Of a stretch of 64,000 nucleotides of DNA, positions 24,601-36,600 are shown one piece after another. The notes under the pieces were generated by a model. The model did not search any database and was not told the origin of the DNA. It worked only from the letters and a program-made list of their open reading frames with translations. The stretch lies in the NCBI GenBank assembly GCA_029207755.1, contig JARCOQ010000012.1, positions 22,121,740-22,185,739 on the forward strand, written 5' to 3'. How positions within the stretch are numbered: the first letter of the stretch is position 1; each line of letters opens with the position of its first letter. The stretch comes from Chamaea fasciata (Eukaryota > Chordata > Aves > Passeriformes > Sylviidae). A program made the translations under genes and the position numbers.

Positions 24601-27600
24601 CACTGCCTGTCTGCCTCCAGGAGGGGCCCCTCTGGTTTTGTTCCCTACCATATGCCCACGGGGCAGCTCGTGCCCACCTCCAGCAAGCCTGGAGGGTTGC
24701 AGGACTCCCAGAGCAACTCAAGCTCTCTGGTTGCTTCATGAGTCTTGAGCAAGGATCCCATGTGGGCTCTGTCCCAGGAACCATCCTGCAGAGCTTGCCA
24801 GCACATCTGGCAGGGTTCTGAAGGGTGATGGCTAGACTGAAAGGCTTGGGAAAGCTCTAAGAGAGGCTGGCAGGGCTTCTGGCAGGCTTGGATTTGTGTG
24901 ACATTGCAGGGGATGCGATGCTCCTCTGTGGGGAGGAAGATGGGTGAGGATGCAGAGAGGAGCAGCAGCATCCACTTTCCATAGAGGGCTTGAGGGATTT
25001 CTTTCTGGAAGGAACCAGTGTTGGGAGGCAGGGACTTCCCAGCTTTAATGGGATTGGCACTTTGCTCACACTTCTCTTTGTGGATGTTTTCTTCCTTCAG
25101 GAAATGAAAAGTATGAGGAGCCATTGGAACGGCATGTAAAACAGCAGCAACAACAAAGTCAAAGGAAAGAATCAGTTGTTGTGACGAAGACTCAGAGCCC
25201 GAAGACTAAGACCTCGAAGTCTCAGCCCCCAGTGACTCCGACCTCAAAGACTCAGACCTCGAAGACTCGGAATCCGAAGACTGAGAACCGGAAGCCCGGC
25301 TTGCTTGGCTCTGGCGATACAGTAAGAACAGCTGCAGCCCAGTTTGGCACATGCCACCCTCTCTGTGTCACCTGAGCCCCTTGCAGCCCACAGCAGCTTC
25401 CTGGTGCCCCGATGGCATTTGGGACCTCCCTGCCCACTTTACAGCCATGTGTCACCTCAGCATTGCCCCTAGGGCTGCCACTCTGGTCATGGTCTCTTCT
25501 GGTGTTGCACCAGCTTCCTGGCTACCCCAGGGAGAGATCCTGAAGGCCATGCTCAAGGGATGGAGTTGATGGCGCTTTGAAGGAGATGCAGGTCATTTCT
25601 GGGGAGTTTGCTGGTCCCAACCCAAGCCCTGTCAGATTTACAGACCTGTACAGTAGGTGCCTGACTGTGCCCTGGGACTGTGCTGGCCGTGCTCATCTCC
25701 ACAAGGCACCAGCTTCCAAGCTGTGCCTTTCAAGACACAAGGCTTCCAAGGCTTTCCCGGTTCCCTTTCAAGACAGCTTTTGTCCAAGCTGCCTTGGTAC
25801 TGGCTGGGGGCAAGCAAGGATCTGGAGCTCTGGAAGGTTCCTGGCTTGTCTGTCTGCCCGGCCAGATCAGCTTTGCCAACAGTGGCTGGGCAGGCAAAGA
25901 TGTGGGAGTGACTTCCCTGGAGATGAGGTCCTGGCTAAGAGCAGGAGGTGTCACGGACACTGAGCAGCCAGACAGGAGGACCCCACAGCCCCTCTCAACA
26001 GCAGCAGGGTGGGATCCTTTCTCAGGTGCAAGCTGGGCCTTGGGAAGGACCTTTGCTAAGCAGCCACTGTCTTCCCTTTTCTCAGACAGACACCCAGGCG
26101 CAGATAAAGATGGCAGAGAAGGCTGGTTTGGAGGTGCAGCAAAAGCTCTCATCCCATCTCCCGAAGAGCGGGTTTCCTGACAAGGAGCTGCTCCAGAGTC
26201 TTATCAAGTGAGTAAGGATTCCCATCCCCATCTCCAGGTGCCCCGTGGGGAACATCCAGCAATGTCTCCTTCTCCTGAGAGCTCCTTGTGTCTGCACAGC
26301 TGGGGAATAGCCGGGGACTTCAGAAAGGGTCTGGTCCCGGTGGCTGACAGGCTACATCTGAGCAGAGGAGTGTCCTCCCTTCCCCAGCACCACGCTGAGC
26401 TTTGGACTGCTCGGCTCCCCACAGGTGTGGGGTTCTGTCCCTGCAGCTGAGGGGACCCAGCACAGACCTTCAAGCCCTTCCAGGCCACATAACTTCTGTC
26501 CCTGCTGACTAGCTCTAAAAGAGACAACTCCCAGCTGATGTCTTGGTTCCAGCTAACAGAGCACACGAGACGAACGGAGAAGGGAACTGCACATGTCAGC
26601 AAACACTTTAAAATGCAGACTCAGATGGCTCGAATCCTGGTGGGGTGGCAGGGCTTATCTAGGTTCCTTGGTCTGTTCCCTTTGCGCCATCATGATGCAG
26701 CACAAGCACAGGAGGCTTCCATTCAGGAGGAAGATGCTCTGCAGAACAGATCATGTGATCTGGTTGCAGAACAATGAAGATTTCCGGTGCGGGCAAATCT
26801 TTCTTCTAGGCCCTGAGGCAATTTCAGGCTCAGGCTGTACACGAGGCTAAGCAGTTTCATTGAGACCAGTGGAGGCCCAGTGTACTCACCTCTACTGGCT
26901 TTTCATGGCAGAGGAGCTGCGACCAGTGTCCATTTTAAACTAATTTTAGTTTCAGCTACCATGGGTAGCTGATAAAACCTAGGACCTGCACTCCTCCTGA
27001 TTTCCCAAAGTCATTGCCAGGTGATCAGGCCTCGGGTTTCGTATGCTTGAGCTGAGTTTTTACAGCAATGAATACAGAATTATCCCCTTTATTTGTGTCT
27101 TCCATCCACTGAAGCTGTAGCCAGGCTGTGGTTTAAGGACTGTCCTTACTCCTTCTTCCAGCATTGAGCCGCTTGAGTATGTCCTGGACCTGGGGTCTGT
27201 ATTTAAGGGCTGCACTGAGAGACGCACTCTGGAGATCACCAACCCTGGGGAGATGCTTTTGTCCTTCCGGATGGATGTGTCTGTCCTGCAGGACACAGGT
27301 AAGCAGTGCTGGAGACACTTCCTGTGGGCTTGAAGAAGGTGTCTCAGACAGATTAGCTTAAACCACTGAACTTGGGGAGGTTTTTGAGCTTTTTCTTCTC
27401 AGTGGCCCTGCTGGGAGCTTCAGAGTCTCAATTCTCCTGGCCAGCCATGCCCAGGGACCTGGCCTGCCTGTGACTGCCCTAACGCTTCAGTGCAGGGGCC
27501 AGATGGGCTCATCAGCCCGGTCACCTCTCAGCATCTTCTGCCCTTGGCTCCCACCAGCATGAAGTTTCTTTGGGCACTCTGTGGGCTTGTTTTGTGAACC

Positions 27601-30600
27601 AGTGGGGTCTGCTGTGTTTTGGAAGTGCTTTGTTTGGAGTTCACACTGTCACAGCACTTGTGTTAAGCCTTTATTGAGGAAACAGCCTGTGAGATCCTCT
27701 GGTGGATGAAAAGAGGCTTCCAAAAGAGGCCTTGAGGCAAGGCTGTGCTTCCATCACACAGAGGCTCGCTGTGTCTGAGGGCTGTTCACCGGTGCCCTCT
27801 TTTACGTTTTTGTCCAGGTCACCGCACGGCAGGGGCGTTTTCCCAGACCTCTCAGCCAGGACACCTGTAGGGCCTTAAACATGCTTGTGACACATTTCAT
27901 GTCTCTTGTGTATCTCAGCTGCTTTGTTTTCATCTGTTCAAGGTTTCAGTGTGGACCTGGACCAAATGGAGAACCTGCCTCCCAGGCACACCGTGACATT
28001 TGAAGTGTGCTTTGAAAGTGCTTGCCGCCCACAGGGTGACGTGGATGTGCTGCTGCCCATCAAGGTACCACAGCTCTTGGGGCAGGCAGCAGGCTGGGCA
28101 CCGCAGCAGCTGTCACCTGCGCCCTCCGCTGAATTCTCTGTCCTTCTCCAGGTAGAAAAAGGCCCCAGGTCTCACATCCGCCTCCATGCCGCTGTCGTTG
28201 AACTGTCACTCAGACTTTCAAACAACACTCTGAAGTTCTCGGATACCCTCGTTGGGCAGTGCCAGACTGAGACAGTCCGGCTCTACAACTGGTTCCATGT
28301 CCCCTGCACTTGGTTTATTACTGGCATCCAGCCTGTAATGGAGGTAAAGCACGGGCAACATTGAACACGTAACTTCTTGGTTGGGTTTTCTTTGTGTCTC
28401 TTGCCCTTTCTACTCCTGTGGCTGCCTGAGCACTTGGGTCTACAGCGTGTTTGAGGAAGCTTCTGAGGGTCAGATCAAGGCTGGTTTGCCTGGACCTGTT
28501 CCATTAGCTGATGCTTTGCTTTTCTAGCACCTTCACCCATTCGCCCTCCTCTGAGGACTCTAGTTCCCTCTCTGCCTGCCCTGTCTACAGGTTTTCCCTC
28601 CAGCTCTAGGCTATGGGGGCCACGCTTGTTTTGGCTGTGGGTGCTCTCAGCACCGTATCAGTGTCTCAGAGCACTGCAGGAACTGAGGCTCTGTCCTCGC
28701 AGACCCAGGAGACCTGACAGGATTTGTTTCTGTGCCCAGAGCAATCAACGCAAACGCAGGCCACCAGCCCTACCTCAGAAGAAGCAGGCACTGGAGGATG
28801 AGCCCTGTCCCTTTGAAGTGATGCCCTGCAAAGGAACCCTTGATGCAGGAAGCTGGCAGGACTTGAAAATCCGGTTTACACCGAAGGAGGAGGTGAGATT
28901 GGCAGGTGTCAGCCCAGGAGGCCGAAAGGAGGGCCTGGTGCCGAGAGTGTGCTCTGAGCTCTGCCTTGGCAGGGAGCTTTCTGCAGGCCCCGTACTCAGC
29001 TACTCAGCGTGGCTCAGTTCACCCCACAGAGCATTGCCGTGAGATGTGCTTTGAAATGCCCACAGGGAGCTTGCACAGAGAGCATCGGGGCTCTGTGGCT
29101 GCCTCTCGGCACACGGGAGGGATGCGCCCAACTCCCCTCAGCCTCCCCCTTGCCCGGCTGTATTTGCAGCTGCGACACTCGGTGCAGAGCAGCTGCACAC
29201 TCGCAGAGGATAATCCTGGAATGGTCAGTCTAGGCTCATCCTGCTGCAGAACTGACAGACAAAACAGCCACCAGACACCTTCCTGGGCACAGCAGGACAG
29301 TCACCTGTAGTGCTGTGCTTCCAGCAGTCCCTGGGGCTCTGGCCTGCCTGCACATTCCCATGCAGCTGGGGATTCAACTTAAAGGATGGAGCGTTCCCAA
29401 AAGTAGTTTGCCTGTGGCCGCTGGGTCTTGGAAACTGACGGCCTGTACCGGTATGGACACAAGTGCTTCTGTGCCTGCAGGCAGTCCCAGGGATCTTTTA
29501 ATTGCTCCAGAGACATAACCATCTTGTGTCTGGCTTTGACCAGAGCCAGACACTAAGCAGAGAAGATGATCCTTATTTCTAGCCGGTGAGAGCTCATTTG
29601 CCTCTCTCCTGGAGCTGGCGTTTGCCTGATGCAGCAGTGCCAGGACTGTGTCTGGACACTGTAACCCCGAGGGCCCTTCTCATGAGCACTGCGCTCCTGC
29701 ATGGCTAGGTGAAAACATCTGACAGTCCATTGTAGATCCATCTGATACCCAAATACCCAGTTACAGTGCACACCAGGATTCCTCCCAGTTACTCAGCCCC
29801 AGGCTACTACAGACGCTGTAGTCCCTGGCGTCAGTAAATACCTGGTGGTTTCCATTCACCTTGGAGGGACTGGGAACACCCTGACCTTGGAGAAAGCGTT
29901 GTATCTGGGGTCCCGTCACCTGGGACTTCATGGATGAGTTTTCTTCACTTTTCTCTTTTCAGAGGTCTTACAAGAATAAGCTGAAGCTTAAAATTTGTGA
30001 GAGCAGCAATTGCTTAATGCTGCACCTGTCAGGACAAGGTCTGGAGCCACGGCTGGAGTTCAGCCCCCCAGCACTAGAGATGGGATGGGTGCTGGTGGAC
30101 AGCTATGGAGTGCAGGCCACAGTGGTGGTGAAGAACCCATGCAACTTCCCCATTGAGTTTTACTCCCTGGATTTTGATGAGCAGTACCTTGAGGAGGAGA
30201 AGGTGAGAAGGCAGGTCTGGTCCCCATGTACATGCTGCCCAAGCTTCACAGCACTCCAGCATTCCCAGGCTTGTGCCAGGGAGACGGAGGCAATCCCCAG
30301 GGAAAGCCAACTCTGCTGACATGCTGTGGGAGGACTTCAATAGTTTGTGTTGTTGGGAGGAAGAGAGGAGACAGAAAACGGGTTTGTTGAGCGTGTGTGA
30401 TGAAAGGCCAGAGAAGGAATCTTGCGGATGGTTTCTCTTCCCTGCGCACACAGATCCTGCGGACGGCAGTGGGGTCTGAGTACCAGAAGAAGTTTCTAAT
30501 GCCTCCCCGTGCCGTGGGCGAGACGCTGCCCCCAGAGCTGCTGGAGTACTATGAAGCACAGAAGAGGCTGAATGCACAACAGGAAGAGGTCAAGGCCATG

Positions 30601-33600
30601 GCAGAGGCTGAGGCTGAGGCTGAGGCCATGGGCAAGACAGAACCAGGTCAGGAAAACAGTGAGGGTTTGGCGGTGTCTGTTTTGACTGTGGTCGCAGCAG
30701 GGAGTCCAGCCCATATACCCTGAACTCTGTCACCTTCAGGGAAAGCCCATGCTTTTAAAAACTGCCTGTTCCCCAGCTTGGTGGAGGAACTCTTGGGTGA
30801 AGGACTGGGGCATCCTCTACCAACCCTGAGTGTAGCCAAAGCAAGCTCCTATCTGCCTGCCATAGACTGGGGAAATAATCGGGATATTCACAAAGACTAG
30901 GATTGGATGAGTTCTTCAGCCAGTAGAACCAGGTCTAATATCACTGGCTCTTTTATATTTGCACTTTCCTAGCAACAAAAGAACAAGCTCATGTTGCTTT
31001 CACCAAGTCTCCTTTTCCGGGATCTGAGCAGATTGGGAGGATGATGAGGATCAAAGGTAGGCAGGAGGCTGACCTTTTCTCCTGGTTTTTCACTGCAGCA
31101 CATCACAGGGCTGTCCCATTCTATCCTGAGGCCACGGTGAAAGCGACTGGGAATCCTATCTCTCGAGCTGTCATTCGCCACCTGGGCATTGACCAGTCTT
31201 CAGAGAGGTGTGAAGCACAGCAGGACAAAGGGATTGTTGTCATTGTCCACGGGCCACCCCTGGCAGGTATGTGAGCTGCAGCCCTGGGCTGCAGGGAGAG
31301 GGGCAAGCAGGAGAAATACATCCTGGTGGACCTTGGTGCTTAAGGCAAAGACCTCAGCCGAACAGGAGGTGGAGATGATCCTCCTGGCTCTAGAATTCAG
31401 AGCTGGTAACCACACTCCAGCTGCCTCCCTCATGGCCTCCCCTGGAGGGACACTTGATTTCCCCCTGTTCTTTTAACTTTGAAATCTTGTTGGAGATTTT
31501 TCCAGGGCCTGTCCCTGTAATGCCTCATGTGCACGTGTCACCAAGCAGTCCTCCTCTCTCTCTCAGGAAAGACAGAGATAGCGGCGGCCCTGTGTCACCA
31601 TTACGACGCTGCTCCCTTGTCCCTTGACACCGTGGTGAAAGAGGCCATTGCCAATGATGGCAGCCAGGCAGGGCTCCGTGCCCGGGAGCTTTGCACCGAG
31701 GCTGCCATGGAGCTGAAAAGCAAAAACAAAGGTAATGCTGGTGAGGAAAAATGCCAGACCCAGAGCCAGTGCTTGAGAAACCCACCATGACTGTCCACTT
31801 CTGCTCACTCAGAGCAGCAGTTTTTCAGTCCTTGGGTCTCTTAGGGAACATGGGTGAAGTGCATCTCTGGCTGGTCTTCAAAAAATAAAAAATCAATTTT
31901 AAGGGCTCAGTCGGGGATTCTTTGACATCCCCCTTTGCTTGCCATGCTTGGCACATGTTCATTTTTCTAAGGGTGGTGAAGCATGCCCGTCTCTTTCCCA
32001 AATATTTTCTATTTCCTCAAAGCTGAATCAAGCTTGCTTCTCGTGGGCAGCAGGCAGAACTGCTGCCCACTTTACCAAGGAAAAAGCCTTCTGAAGTGGC
32101 TCGTTACGCACAAGAGGACTGGCTATGAGTGTAACCTTGGGAACAAGAGGAAGGGAAGGACAGCCTCCCAGAGGAATTTCCAATCAGAGACGTGCTCCAA
32201 ATGAGCTCTTGTCTCCCGAGATTTACCTGTGCTCACTGTCAGGTTACACAGCTCGTGTATGTTGGGCTGTTCTCCATGTGAGACCAGAGACTTTTAGGAA
32301 GCTTACTGGGCAGCTGGTAGCCTGAGCTCTGCAGGGTGAGGCCAGACCTGCCACAGTGCAGGGGGAAGTTTTGCATTGCTCACTTTTGAAGCTGGCTGGG
32401 TTGGGAGCTGGCGGAAGGAAAAGGAGTCTGTGTCCCAGCAGGGTTTTCCCACAAGGAGCATTTAGCTTCAGCAGAGACGGCTGGTGCAAGCGGGGCAGGG
32501 CTGCAAGTCTCCACATGAGAATGCAGGATGGGTGCAGTGTATGGAAACAATGGTCCTGGAGGACAAATCCTTGGCTTGATCCATGGGGAACTCCTGTGCA
32601 AGCAGTGTCACCTGCATGCACAGTTGTTAGGAGGGACGTAGTGCTGGCTTTAAAATCAAGGATGGGATAGCGTGCTGGTAAGAGAAGCAGGGAGGGAGCT
32701 GCTTCTGAGTGTTGCCAGTGCCCAGCAGACTGGGGAAGAAGTGCCAGGTTCCTTCCAGGGTCCAAGGCTGTGCCCATTGTGGTGAAAGGTGCCTACTTGC
32801 TTTTCAAAGCCCTCCTGAACCATGTGTCCCCTATGCAGCTAAAAAGCGTCAGCACGCCATTCCGGCCAAGAGAAGGCAAGCCTCCCAGGAGAAAACGAAC
32901 AAGAATTCCAAAGGCAAGAGCGCACCAGCACAAAAGAAGACGGAGCCAGCCAGCACACCCGAGGTAAACACGATCTGCCTGGGTTGGTGCCTGGGACCTT
33001 TGCATTGTCTGTGAGATGGGCAGGGGCTGCTTACGGTGGAGGCTCTGTGCCAGCCAGGGCCTGGTATGTGGATCCATTGCACCAGGAGTTTGCAGGCTTG
33101 GGTCTCTGCTGGCCAGGGGATGGGTCCTCCAGGACCATCCCCTGGAGCCCCCAGCCTGCACTGCAGGGTTGTTCTAGTCTCCACTAGTGAGGAACCCCAG
33201 CTGCAAGCCCAGCAGTGGGAGTTGTTCAGGGCTTTCCAGTGGGGTGTATTTTCCTTACAATGGTCCACATTACAGTTCACAGTTTCCACTGCTCCTGCAC
33301 CGCAGCAGCTGAACATCACCAGCAGTTGTGGGGAAGAGCTGAACTGCCTGAGCTGTGTGCTGCCCGAGGACCTGCTGGTGGAGATCCTCTGTGAGAGGCT
33401 GAAGGTATGTGGGGTGGGGAAAAGGAGACATTCCTGCTCCGGAGAACAGGCAGTGAGGTACAACTCGGAGAGGAGGAGGAGGAGGTCTGTACATGCTCTT
33501 GGAGGATCCTGGCCTGTGTGCAGGGAACCTTGGGGGAAGCTGCAGATGCCCTTAGTTGGCAGAGCCTAAGGACAGACACAAGCTGCTCTTAGCTAATGCA

Positions 33601-36600
33601 CCTGGAACAAGGACAGCTGGTGCCCTGTGACATCTGGGTTTACTGTCCAGCTGTGAGCCCCCTGTGTGCAATGGCTGACTTACTCTTCCCTGTATTTGCA
33701 GCACGAAGATTGCTACAAGGGAGTGGTCTTTGATGGCTTGGAGAGCCTCTTTGCAAGAAGCCTGGAATCTTCTCTGCTCTGTGTACTCAGAGCTGTCAAG
33801 AATCGCCATTATATCTACATGGTGAATGTGCATCAGGATTATGCTTCTTGGAAAGCCAAGAAGGAAGCTGAAACACAGAGGAAGGAGGATGAAAGACAGA
33901 GGGAAGGTGAGATATGTCTGTCCCTCTCAAATCTTCTCTCTCAAGCCCTCAGACTTATCTCTGTGTGTCTGGGTTTGCAGCAGAGCTTGTAAGAAGTGTT
34001 TTTATTCATCTTTCCACCTTCTGCCTCTGTAACCACACTCATCTCAGAGTTGCAGGAGACTGGAGGCTTTAAGACACCTTAATCTCTAACGTTAAAGCTT
34101 GGGCACAAGTTCAAGCTCTTGTAGCTCAGTGACAAACAACTGTCCTCAGCCCTGGTGCACTTAAGCCAGGAAAAGCGCAGGAACTCACTGCCTGGCCGTA
34201 GTTTGGGGGATTGTCTGAGTTTTGGAGCAGGGATATGAGCTCCCCAATGTCTCCTGGTGTGATAGGCTGGGTTGGGAAAAGCTGTGAGTCCTTGCAGCTG
34301 ACCCAAAGCACCCAGCTGTGCTTGCTGTCACTCATGGTTTCTGCTCTGGTTTGTGCTAAAGAACTGCAGCGGGAAGAAGCTCTTCAGAGGAACAGAGAAC
34401 GTGCCTTGAGAATGGATGAGGAAGAGTATGACGCCCTCCCTGAGGAGGAGAAAGCTGCCGTGGATAAAATAATACAGGAATTGAACCATATGCGGAGGGA
34501 GAGGTGAGTAAGCCTTCCATGGGTTCCTGCTCGGGGTAGTGTCCCCGGAGGGTTTCCCTGCTCCAAGGACTCTGAGCTCAGACGTGTTTGATAGCAAAGG
34601 CCAGAAGCAACACAGGGATGGCCACTCTTAGCTGCCTGGCTCCCAAGGGAGGAAGGACCTTCTTCTGCTGAGATAGAACATCTTCTTCTCCATGGTGAGC
34701 CCTCCCAGCTTAGATGCTGCCTGCAGGGAGCTGGGCTCTGGGCTTGCCTTGGCACTGCCTGTAGAAGTGTCTTTAAGTCCATGATGTTGATTCACACCTT
34801 CTTCATCATCTCCCTTCTTCACCAAAACAGTGGGATTGTGGTATGGGCAGGTGGGGGGCACAGACAAACCCTTGGTTTGGGTCCTGGTGCTGCTACAGTT
34901 GAAGTCCTTGCAATGCTGATGTGCCAGGGATCCTTATGTTGGGACACCACCCATGAAAGCTCGTGTCCTTTAGGCACCCCTTCAGCTGCAGCAGGAGACA
35001 AGCACAGGAGAAGCTCAAAGAAGGCAGCCCAGCTCAGGACACATAGGAAAAGTGTGGAACTGGGAGGGGAGGCTGCTTAAAGCAAGCCTGTGTATCAGGA
35101 CTTCTTTCAGCCCAGGCTGAAGTTGATTTCATGCGGAGGAGATGGACAAGGCTGCTTCCAATTGTTTCCATGGCAGAGAACACCAGTTTGCCTTGGTCAC
35201 AGCTGGGTTCCAGCTGGAAACCTGGCTGACGAGAGCCTGTCTTGCAGGAGAGGAGTTCCTGCAGCCTTTGCTTTCTGACTGATAGGATTATTCTCATTAA
35301 GGAGCAGGCTGTGCCCAGGGAGGAGGGGGCTGATTGAGTCGAGAAAGAATGGCAGAAGGGATAAGGAGATGTTAGCAGGTTGTGATCTGGTTTAAACTGG
35401 GAAATCAAGAGACGAAGGGAGTTCTCAGGCATCTGTGCAGAGAGCTGGTGGCTCAGCCTTTGGCAAGTGGGCTAGAGGTGTTTGGGTGTGCCTTAAGAGG
35501 GAGGTTGCACAGTTAAGACCTTATGATGGCAAGGCTTAGGTTCAGCGGGTCCTGGAGGTCCCCTTCCACCATTCCCCTCCCTTGGGATGTTCCAGGCCTC
35601 TGTGGGTTGAGGAAAATTCACAGAAATGGTCTTGCAGTTCTGCCTGGCCTCAGGGTCAAGGAATAAAGTGCAGGGCCAGCCAGGACTAGCGAGCCCAGGT
35701 TTCTGGTGGTGACTCTTAGCAATGTTTTCTCTTTTGTTTCCTGAAGGGAGCAGCAGCTGCTGGCTCAAAAGCTTGAGGAGGAGGCAAAAGCCTTAGAGGA
35801 GGAAGAGAGACAGAAGGAGGAAGAGAGGCGGAAGGAGAAAGAAAAGCAGAAGAAGGGCAAGCAGCCTACAAAACCAGAGAAGGGGAAAACCAAAGCCCCA
35901 GAGACGAAGGAAGCCAAAGCCCCAGAGAAGAAGGAAAGCAAAACCCCTGAGAAGGGAGAAGCCAAAGCCCCAAAGAAGGGAGAGGCCAAAGCCCCAGAGC
36001 AGGAGGAAACCAAAGCCCCAGAGCAGGAAGAAACAGAAATCTCAGAGGACCCAGCTGAGATGGAGAAGAACTTGATCCTGAGGTTTCAGATCCATGAGTT
36101 TTCACAGCAGAACGTCGCACAGGTTTTCTCCTACTGGGACAGGGTTCAGGGTACCGTGGAGTTACCTGTGATGAAAAATGGAAACAAGGCACTGCCTTCA
36201 GCTGAAAACAAAGGTCAGGAGACCAGTAAGCCTCAGGAGAAAGTGGAGAAGAAGAAGCCCGCACAAAAACACAGACGCCAAAGCCATCCTCAGTCACCTC
36301 GGCTGAAGACTCAAGGCCAAGTTGCAGGAGAGGCAGTCAGAGTCGGGGTGCCGTGCCTGGACATCCAGTTCACAGATCCAAAGGCCATGTTTACAGAGAT
36401 CCTGAGCAGTGGGAGGCTGCCAACGGAAGACGAGGTAAAGCCCTGCAAGGCTCAGATCTTGAGCTTGCCGTGGTCTTGGGCCCTGGAGCATTGTGTCCTC
36501 CCAGGGGATAATGGCACAGAGCCTTTTCCAGGCGCCTGATGATGTTCCATAATGACTCTGTAAGTATCTGTGTGGATGGGGAGGTCATCACCATCCCTCA

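Noticed and set aside
35765..36297. Minus-strand Ser/Phe/Leu-rich open frames opposite exon 34
   Set aside because: Antisense shadow of the KAPE repeat region; no independent signal.
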